Below, one piece after another: positions 7,336 through 12,221 of a DNA stretch of 12,221 nucleotides. The stretch comes from an uncultured Oscillibacter sp. (GTDB lineage Bacteria > Bacillota > Clostridia > Oscillospirales > Oscillospiraceae). The translations under genes and the position numbers were made by a program. The notes under the pieces are model-generated. The model saw only the letters and a program-made list of their open reading frames with translations, had not been told where the DNA came from and searched no databases. The stretch covers positions 1 through 12,221 of the forward strand of contig NZ_CAJTUX010000076.1 of assembly GCF_910579365.1 (NCBI RefSeq), given 5' to 3'. The first letter of the stretch is position 1; every line of letters begins with the position of its first letter.

Positions 7336-8178
7336 TCATTCCGTGCCGTACACCGCATGGAGCGACTCCACGTCTCGCCGGGCGGCGGACACATAGTCCA
7401 GGCCCTGCTCCATGATATTGGGCCGGAAGTAGAAGTTCTCCGAAACGATCCAGCCCTCGAACCCGATCTCCTTGACGGCTTGGGCGGACTCCCGGAAGTA
7501 GGTGCATCCCTGTCCCATCAGGACGATGGGGGTCTCCACGCTTAGGTATCCGTCCTCATTGGCCTGGGACTCCTTAATATGGAAATGGTCGAAGCGCTCC
7601 CTGCCCAGGGTCCGGATCATGTCCGGCGGATGGCCGGTGCCGTACATCACCGGATTGTGGGCGTCAAAGCACAGCTTCAGCTTGCCGTCCAGTGCGTCCA
7701 GAAAGCGGATATGGTCCTCCAGGGACATGTCGGTCTCCATGCCGATCTGAACGCCGTATTCCTCGCCGGTGTGCACCGCATACTGGGCCACTTGAAACAC
7801 ATGAAGCTTCTTGGCCTCGTCATTCATCCGCATCCCGTCTATGATGACGCTGGGAACGCCCATCTGCGAAGCGGCGATGATTCCCTGCCGGATGCTCTCC
7901 AGGCAGAGCTTTCCCTCCAGGCTGTCCAGGCGGCTCCGGTAGTAGCCCTGGTGACCCAGGGTGTAGAGATGAATCTGGGGAAAGGCCACGCCATACCTGG
8001 CACCGGCCTCCATGTAATGCTCCTGGACCCGTTTGTCCCGCAGAGGAAAGTTGTGCATGGAGCCGCCGGCATCCCCCAGCTGCATCCCGTCAAAGCCGGC
8101 CTCCCCGGCCATCTTCACTGCCAAGGAGCCCCAGCAGGGAAAGCTCCATTCACACACCGCGAACCTGAATCTGGCCAT
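7336..8178 (-). CDS. Sugar phosphate isomerase/epimerase-like TIM-barrel protein 2
   Basis: A 280-residue xylose-isomerase-like TIM barrel (AP-endonuclease family 2 / COG1082 type: isomerases, epimerases, inosose or dehydroshikimate dehydratases). Predicted metal-binding set is complete: Glu148 (IGMET), Asp172 (CFDAHNP), His200 (HFHIKES) and Glu247 (IVSEN), so an active metal-dependent enzyme is expected. It also carries the RVQEHYMEAG segment near residue 50. The start at 8178 has GGGGAGG upstream and lies two bases after the TIM 1 stop. The stop overlaps the alternative VOC 2 start (ATGA). No signal peptide; cytoplasmic. The exact reaction cannot be told from sequence: isomerase, epimerase and dehydratase activities all occur in this family. 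Confidence 0.87.
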   Translation of the reverse strand: MARFRFAVCEWSFPCWGSLAVKMAGEAGFDGMQLGDAGGSMHNFPLRDKRVQEHYMEAGARYGVAFPQIHLYTLGHQGYYRSRLDSLEGKLCLESIRQGIIAASQMGVPSVIIDGMRMNDEAKKLHVFQVAQYAVHTGEEYGVQIGMETDMSLEDHIRFLDALDGKLKLCFDAHNPVMYGTGHPPDMIRTLGRERFDHFHIKESQANEDGYLSVETPIVLMGQGCTYFRESAQAVKEIGFEGWIVSENFYFRPNIMEQGLDYVSAARRDVESLHAVYGTE

Positions 8179-8180
8179 TC

Positions 8181-9092
8181 TCAGTTCCTCCCCTCTTTCC
8201 CGCTGAACAGCTGCCGCAGTGCCTCCAAGTCCCGCTGCACCATGGTCAGGAAATCCCCGCCTTCCTCCGCCAGAACGGCGCTGTAATAGGGCATCTCCGA
8301 CAGAATCCAGCCGTCAAAACCCATGTCCAAAACCGCCTCTGCGCAGTCGGAAAGCCCGATGCCCTGCCCCAGCTGCACCGGGCGCATCGTAGAACTTGCC
8401 AAAAGGCCCTCTTCATCCACTTTCAGGTCCCGCATCCGGACCTGAGCCAGGCGCTCCCGGCCCAGGGTCCGAATCACCTCCGGGGCCCGGCCATAGGCGT
8501 ACAGCGCCGGGTCCAGGACCCCATGGTCCAGAGTCACCTTCCCGTCCAGGCGCTCCAGGACCTCCAGCTGCCGCTCCAGCCCCGCGTCCATTGCCGCAGC
8601 AATCCGCACACCGTGGTCCTCACCCAGCCTTGCGGCATAGCGCAGCTTCTCCAAGGCATAGGCGTACTGTCCCACGCCGAAGAGCCCCCGACAGGGCACG
8701 GTCACTAGGGGAATCCGCATCTGCTCCGCCGCCAGGACAGCGTTTTGGATGGTCTCCAGGCACTGCTGTCCCTGGGGGGTTCGGTCCGAGAATTTCATAA
8801 AGCCCTGGTGGTCCAGCAAATAGAGGCAGATCCCCGTCAGCCGGACGCCGGCGGCCTCCGCCGCCTCCAGATAATCCTCCTGCACCCGCCGGTCCGTCAG
8901 GGGAAAAGAGTCCTTCCGCCGCAGGTCCAGCCCGAAGCGCTCGTATTCCACAAAGCCGTTGTTCAGGGGATGGGGCTGGAGATATCCGCCGCCGTCGGTG
9001 ATCTGGATGCCCTGAAAGCCCGCTTCCCCGGCCATCTCAACAGCAAAGCGCCCCCATACGGGAAAGCTTTGCTCCATGGTTCCAAACCGCAT
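8181..9092 (-). CDS. TIM-barrel protein 1, paralogue of TIM 2 with degenerate metal site
   Basis: A 303-residue xylose-isomerase-like TIM-barrel protein clearly related to TIM 2 (shared MAGEAGF, RVQE.Y.EA, IRTLGRER and GW I.SE segments). Aligned without gaps over the C-terminal half (offset 19), the four predicted metal ligands of TIM 2 correspond to Ala167, Gly191, Arg219 and Glu266: three of four are replaced. It is therefore probably not a metal-dependent isomerase. It may be a structural partner, a binding protein or an enzyme of altered chemistry. It also has about 19 extra residues around positions 36-62. Start chosen at the ATG at 9092, with GGTGGAGG six bases upstream and matching the paralogue's N-terminus. 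A GTG at 9110 overlapping the dehydrogenase stop is possible but less likely. The reading frame is intact, so it is not a decayed gene. Confidence 0.85.
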   Translation of the reverse strand: MRFGTMEQSFPVWGRFAVEMAGEAGFQGIQITDGGGYLQPHPLNNGFVEYERFGLDLRRKDSFPLTDRRVQEDYLEAAEAAGVRLTGICLYLLDHQGFMKFSDRTPQGQQCLETIQNAVLAAEQMRIPLVTVPCRGLFGVGQYAYALEKLRYAARLGEDHGVRIAAAMDAGLERQLEVLERLDGKVTLDHGVLDPALYAYGRAPEVIRTLGRERLAQVRMRDLKVDEEGLLASSTMRPVQLGQGIGLSDCAEAVLDMGFDGWILSEMPYYSAVLAEEGGDFLTMVQRDLEALRQLFSGKEGRN

Positions 9093-9106
9093 ATCGAACC
9101 TCCACC

Positions 9107-10165
9107 TCACTTTCCGTCTGACGAGCCGTTGGGCTCAATCAGGACCTTGACCACGCCGCTGTCACTGAGATTCTTATCCAGGGCCTCAAAATAATTCTCC
9201 AGCGGGTACACATGCGTCACAATATACTCCGGGTCCACCCGTCCTTTGGCCATGGAGCGCAGCACCTGGTCGAAATTGTGGTGCTGGAATGTGCTGCCCA
9301 TATAGTGGAGCTCCTTCCGAGCAAAGAGAGACATATCCACCGAAACGCTCTTCCGATCCGTGCTGGCAAAGGAGTAGTTCAGGAAGCGGCCTTTGGCCTT
9401 TAGCAGAGGCAGACTCCGCTCGATCAGCTCCGCGTCCCCGGTGGCGTCGATGACAACATCGAAGCCATGGGGGAAGCGCTCCTTCTGCAGGGCCTCCAGC
9501 GCGCCGTAATTTCCCCTTTCCACCAGGACCGTCCCCACGCCCTTGGCCGCGATGCGCTCCAGCTTGCCAGGGTCCAAGTCCACCGCCGTCACTGTCCCGG
9601 CGGCAGTGCTCTTCGCCAGCATGGCCAGAAGCATCCCGCTGGCGCCGCAGCCCAGGATCAGCACATCCCCCGCCTGAGGAATCTGGGCGTTGTCGATGCA
9701 GTGGTAGGCGCATCCCACTAGCTCCGACAGGGCGGCGGCCCGGATGGACACACCCTCCGGCACCGCGTAAACGTGGCTCTCCGGCGCCACGGCCAGCTGG
9801 GCGAAGCCGCCGTTAAGACTCTGGCCCATGGCCTTGTAATTCTCGCAGAAGGCAAACTCTCCCCGCCGGCAGTAATAGCAGACCCAGCAGGGCGCACCGT
9901 TGTCCACCGCCACCCGGTCCCCCAAGCGGAAGCGGGTGATGTCTTTCCCGACCTGTTCCACCACCCCAGCGAACTCATGGCCGGGGATTACCGGATATCG
10001 GCCCAGCATAGAAGTCCCCCTGTCATGACCGGAGTCCGCGGGCTTGCAGATGCCGCAGGCCAGTACCCGGACCAGCACCTGCCCGTCTCCGCAGACCGGC
10101 TCCGGCACATCCCGGATGCCAGCGTGGGCCCTTCCGCCCTGTTCATATACGACCGCTCTCATCAT
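9107..10165 (-). CDS. Zinc-dependent alcohol/polyol dehydrogenase 1 (MDR family)
   Basis: Complete medium-chain dehydrogenase of about 352 residues, in the sorbitol/threonine dehydrogenase-like group, predicted to oxidise a polyol or sugar hydroxyl to a ketone. Numbering from the second Met: catalytic zinc ligands Cys39 (CGICKPAD) and His62/Glu63 (GHE); structural zinc Cys 92, 95, 98 and 106 (PCWVCYYC...FC); Rossmann GCGASG at 171-176; Asp195 at the end of the following strand, which favours NAD over NADP. Two adjacent ATGs (10165 and 10162) follow AAAGGAGAGGAG. The first lies one base after the VOC 1 stop, reproducing the VOC 2/dehydrogenase 2 junction. TIM 1 begins 14 bases after the stop. 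All key residues are present, so it should be active. Confidence 0.9.
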   Translation of the reverse strand: MMRAVVYEQGGRAHAGIRDVPEPVCGDGQVLVRVLACGICKPADSGHDRGTSMLGRYPVIPGHEFAGVVEQVGKDITRFRLGDRVAVDNGAPCWVCYYCRRGEFAFCENYKAMGQSLNGGFAQLAVAPESHVYAVPEGVSIRAAALSELVGCAYHCIDNAQIPQAGDVLILGCGASGMLLAMLAKSTAAGTVTAVDLDPGKLERIAAKGVGTVLVERGNYGALEALQKERFPHGFDVVIDATGDAELIERSLPLLKAKGRFLNYSFASTDRKSVSVDMSLFARKELHYMGSTFQHHNFDQVLRSMAKGRVDPEYIVTHVYPLENYFEALDKNLSDSGVVKVLIEPNGSSDGK

Positions 10166-10166
10166 T

Positions 10167-10655
10167 TCACTCCTCTCCTTTCCGCTCCTCCCGCGCCAGC
10201 CTGGCGCAGGGTCCGAATGCCCGGTCCCAGGGGACGAAGGACATACCCAGACGGCTGTCCAGCTCATAAAGGGGGGCGGGACCCGCCTCCGTCTCCTCCT
10301 TAAAAATGGGGAAAAGACCCATGGCCTCGTACCGCTCCGTCAGTTCGTCGCGGGACCGGACGGAGAGTCCCAAGTGGTGAAAGCCCGGGCCGCTCCGCCG
10401 CAAAGCGGCGGCATAGGGGTCCGGTCCCCCCTTGTCCAGGGGCTCCACCAGGCGAATCTGCACACCCCCCAGGTCGAAGCGGGCGCAGCGAGAGGCCGTC
10501 CGCTCCCCCAGCCGTCCGGTCCCGGCATCCTCGCTCAGGTGGATGGAGCTTTGGTCAAACTCCACCAGCCGTTTCCAGTTTTCCAGAGTCTTCTCCAGGT
10601 CCTCCACTACACAGACCACCTGAAAGATTTCCCTGACCCATTCCTCTTTTTTCAA
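10167..10655 (-). CDS. VOC (glyoxalase/epimerase-like) protein 1
   Basis: A 162-residue vicinal-oxygen-chelate protein related to VOC 2: both have a Gln where the first metal His is usual (IFQVVCVVEDLE, Gln12) and the central GFHHLGLSV box. In the last strand it reads LGMSFVPW where VOC 2 has LGMVIEIG, so the Glu that normally completes the metal site is Val141; a reduced or altered metal site is likely. The start is an unusual TTG at 10655, supported by AGGAGG eight bases upstream; an ATG between them is in the wrong frame. The stop lies one base before the first dehydrogenase 1 ATG. A 78-base gap containing two hairpins separates it from the upstream metallohydrolase. Substrate unknown. Confidence 0.8.
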   Translation of the reverse strand: MKKEEWVREIFQVVCVVEDLEKTLENWKRLVEFDQSSIHLSEDAGTGRLGERTASRCARFDLGGVQIRLVEPLDKGGPDPYAAALRRSGPGFHHLGLSVRSRDELTERYEAMGLFPIFKEETEAGPAPLYELDSRLGMSFVPWDRAFGPCARLAREERKGEE

Positions 10656-10679
10656 CGCGCATTCCTCCTGAAAGCAGAC

Positions 10680-10708
10680 GAAGGGGCGGGACTTTCACCC
10701 GCCCCTTC
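10680..10708 (-). promoter_or_regulatory. GC-rich hairpin between metallohydrolase and VOC 1 genes
   Basis: GAAGGGGCGGG (10680-10690) pairs perfectly with CCCGCCCCTTC (10698-10708), an 11-bp stem with a 7-base loop. On the transcribed strand it is followed by GTCTGCTTTC and not a T tract, so it is a poor terminator. It ends about 11 bases before the VOC 1 ribosome binding site. It may act as a partial terminator, an mRNA-stabilising or processing element, or it may tune VOC 1 translation. Confidence 0.55.
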
Positions 10709-10712
10709 ACTT

Positions 10713-10729
10713 GCGCCCTGCCTGGGCGC
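10713..10729 (-). promoter_or_regulatory. Second small hairpin in the same gap
   Basis: GCGCCC (10713-10718) and GGGCGC (10724-10729) form a 6-bp GC-only stem with a 5-base loop, four bases after the metallohydrolase stop codon on the minus strand and four bases before the larger hairpin. Together they form a tandem hairpin pair in the only sizeable gap inside the complete part of the operon. No function can be assigned. Confidence 0.4.
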
Positions 10730-10733
10730 CGCG

Positions 10734-11696
10734 TCACGCTTCAAAAAACCGCTTGGGATTCTCAATGGTCATCCGCCAGAGGAGATCAGGGTCCACGCCC
10801 ATCTCCGCCAGCTGGGGGAAAATGTGGTTTTTCAGAAACAGGAACCGCTCCGGACACTGCTTCTGCACGTCCTTCTGTACCTCCTCCGGCTGGTTGTCAT
10901 ACAAGGTGGACACGCTCATAAAATCGTGGGAGAAGAGCATCCGGTCTCCCATCCCCGCATCCAGCAGGGTCTTGATGAACTTGATCCGCGTCTGTGTCGC
11001 CACCGCATAGGAACCGGGCAACAGCACGATGGGCAGCCGGTCCATGCCCAGCCAGGCCCCTTGATCGTAAATCCATTTGACGAAATCCAAGTCGGTGGTC
11101 TCCGGGATATGTCCCACGGACACGCTGTTCATATCTACGCCCACTTCCCGCAGGGCCGCCAGCTGGAACCGGGGGCTCTCCGTGGGGCAGTAGGTGTGCA
11201 GCATTATCTTTGCCCCCGTCTCCCGCTGGGCCAGGCCCACGGCATGGTGGACCTTCACCTTCCACTCCGTCGGACCCTCCCGGTCCATGGCCGCTTTCAG
11301 GATTCCGGCTTTGATGTCCGTTCCGTCGCAGCCCTTGGTGATGTCGTCCGCAAAGCACCGCGCCCATTGTTCGTCCGTAGTGGGGCCCACATAGGGCGGC
11401 TCACAGCCCCACCAACCGGTGGTGGCCACGATGTTGACGCCCGTCTGCTCACTGGCCCGCTTCAGGACACGCACATCCCGCCCCAGGCACACTGGCGTGG
11501 CGTCCACCACGGTGGAGATGCCGTTGTCCCGCATTTTCTCCAGGTCCCGAACAATCCTGGCCTCATAGTCCGCCGCGTAGAGCTGGGGATAGTGGGTGGC
11601 AACGCCCATGCTGGAGGTGCAGATATGCTCGTGCATCAGCGTGGAGCCCAGCGCATCCGTCGAAACGGGGCCTTGCACGGTTTGTACTGTTTTCAT
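10734..11696 (-). CDS. Phosphotriesterase-family metallohydrolase (lactonase-like)
   Basis: A 320-residue amidohydrolase-superfamily enzyme of the phosphotriesterase (Php/PTE) group. Binuclear metal ligands are all visible: HEH (H22, H24), the Lys expected to be carboxylated in KAGILKAA (K134), His167 (LHTYC), His196 (VGHIPE) and Asp258 (FSHD). Characterised relatives hydrolyse sugar or acyl lactones rather than organophosphates, so a lactone-opening step following dehydrogenase oxidation is a reasonable role here; this is inference. The length is normal for the family and the frame is complete. The ATG at 11696 follows GAGAGGATGG, 23 bases after the TRAP protein stop. There is no signal peptide, so it is cytoplasmic. 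Confidence 0.88.
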   Translation of the reverse strand: MKTVQTVQGPVSTDALGSTLMHEHICTSSMGVATHYPQLYAADYEARIVRDLEKMRDNGISTVVDATPVCLGRDVRVLKRASEQTGVNIVATTGWWGCEPPYVGPTTDEQWARCFADDITKGCDGTDIKAGILKAAMDREGPTEWKVKVHHAVGLAQRETGAKIMLHTYCPTESPRFQLAALREVGVDMNSVSVGHIPETTDLDFVKWIYDQGAWLGMDRLPIVLLPGSYAVATQTRIKFIKTLLDAGMGDRMLFSHDFMSVSTLYDNQPEEVQKDVQKQCPERFLFLKNHIFPQLAEMGVDPDLLWRMTIENPKRFFEA

Positions 11697-11719
11697 ATTC
11701 TGACCATCCTCTCGATCAT

Positions 11720-12181
11720 TTAGCCCGCGGCATATCCAGCGATGGCCTCCACCATATCGGTGCCCGGCAAGCCCAGCTTATCCAGGTCTTCGGCCAGAGA
11801 CTGCTTGGACAGGGTCAGCTTGTCCAGGAACGCTTCCTTTGCCTCGTCGGTGGGATAGATGACCTCCGTACCGTAAGTCTCCTTGGCCCATTCGATGGAG
11901 GACGTCTCCAGCGCGACGCCGTCGTCATAGTTCGCCTGTTCCAGCTCCGACCGGAGAGCCTCGTCGTCAATGATGGCCTTCAGGTCATCCGGCAAGCCCT
12001 CATAAGTGTCTTTGTTCATATAGTAGCCGGGGCCGCTGAGATACCAGAAATCGATATAGGTCACATATTTGCAGACCTCGGCGAAGTTGCAGGACTTCAA
12101 GGTTTCCGCCGCGATCATCAGGCCGTCGTACATATTCTTCTGGAGGGAAGAATAGACCTCGGACCAGGCAATGCCATTAAG
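11720..12181 (-). CDS. TRAP transporter solute-binding protein (DctP family), N-terminally truncated
   Basis: The C-terminal 153 residues of a periplasmic/extracellular substrate-binding protein of a TRAP transporter. Diagnostic is the box AWSEVYSSLQKNMYDGL (usually AW.EVY.ALQ.G.vDG), followed by the KYVTYIDFWYLSGPGYYMNKDTYEGLP region and the helical tail ending near the stop. The in-frame coding sequence extends past the first ATG (12133) to about 12181, where an in-frame TAA (12182-12184) interrupts it; the first 170 or so residues, including the signal peptide, are absent. The membrane subunits (DctQ, DctM) are not in the window. It is the first gene of the visible operon and suggests uptake of an organic or sugar acid, with the metallohydrolase starting 23 bases after its stop. 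Confidence 0.85.
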   Translation of the reverse strand, partial: LNGIAWSEVYSSLQKNMYDGLMIAAETLKSCNFAEVCKYVTYIDFWYLSGPGYYMNKDTYEGLPDDLKAIIDDEALRSELEQANYDDGVALETSSIEWAKETYGTEVIYPTDEAKEAFLDKLTLSKQSLAEDLDKLGLPGTDMVEAIAGYAAG

Positions 12182-12221
12182 TTAACCAGATATTCCCAAG
12201 TAAAGCGCAAAAAAGCACTTG
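12176..12221. other. Breakpoint 4 and short unassigned window end
   Basis: Upstream of LNGIAWSEVY the TRAP-protein frame meets an in-frame TAA, and bases 12185-12221 are AT-richer and do not continue the protein in any frame that I can recognise. This is either a further junction or low-quality contig-end sequence. Only about 40 bases are available. Confidence 0.45.

Noticed and set aside
9093..9110. GTG at 9110 as TIM 1 start, overlapping the dehydrogenase stop
   Set aside because: The six extra residues are absent from TIM 2, and GGTGGAGG is well placed for the ATG at 9092.
10044..11723. Long open + strand frame (559 codons) antisense to the metallohydrolase and VOC 1 genes
   Set aside because: Pro/His/Gly-rich low-complexity translation typical of the antisense of GC-rich genes, with no domain. 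The minus-strand genes it covers have full catalytic motifs and ribosome binding sites.
1..12221. CRISPR arrays, tRNA/rRNA genes, insertion sequences, retron or diversity-generating repeats
   Set aside because: No regularly spaced repeats, cloverleaf or rRNA-like sequence, transposase or reverse transcriptase motifs seen on either strand.

Overview
The window is double-stranded bacterial DNA in two compositional halves. From about 1 to 4737 it is moderate in GC (a hand count of bases 2041-2100 gives about 43%). From about 4738 to 12181 it is GC-rich (bases 8521-8580 give about 68%). Strong GGAGG-type ribosome binding sites, tight gene packing, a TRAP-type solute-binding protein and the protein families present fit an anaerobic, possibly gut-dwelling, Clostridia/Oscillospiraceae-like Firmicute. 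That assignment is inference from style and not from a marker gene.

Left region: a tyrosine-recombinase integrase on the + strand (117-992) breaks off just after its HxxR motif. A palindromic, probably bidirectional terminator (941-988) follows. Convergent to it is a very large minus-strand gene (1030-4746). It encodes the remnant of a trypsin-like protease domain fused to a STAND/AAA-like P-loop NTPase and a long helical C-terminus, an architecture typical of NTPase-based anti-phage defence proteins. Its 5' end is missing.

Right region: everything from 4683 to 12181 is on the minus strand and reads as one operon. In transcription order: TRAP solute-binding protein (5' truncated), phosphotriesterase-family metallohydrolase (lactonase-like), VOC protein 1, zinc alcohol dehydrogenase 1, TIM-barrel isomerase-like protein 1, TIM-barrel protein 2, VOC protein 2, zinc dehydrogenase 2 (3' truncated), then the E1 alpha (5' truncated) and E1 beta (3' truncated) subunits of a thiamine-diphosphate 2-oxoacid/acetoin dehydrogenase. 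The set looks like uptake and oxidative/lactone-hydrolytic/isomerising breakdown of a sugar acid, cyclitol or oxidised glycoside. The substrate cannot be read from the sequence.

Two things stand out. (1) The catabolic cluster holds two paralogous sets (VOC, dehydrogenase, TIM barrel). In set 1 the TIM-barrel copy has lost three of four predicted metal ligands and the VOC copy has lost its last-strand Glu, while the set-2 copies keep them. (2) The window has four abrupt breakpoints (about 906, 4738, 6105 and 12182), each cutting one or two recognisable genes in mid-domain. They may be real deletions or insertions in a decaying locus, or assembly chimerism, and this must be settled before the adjacency of the defence gene to the operon is trusted.
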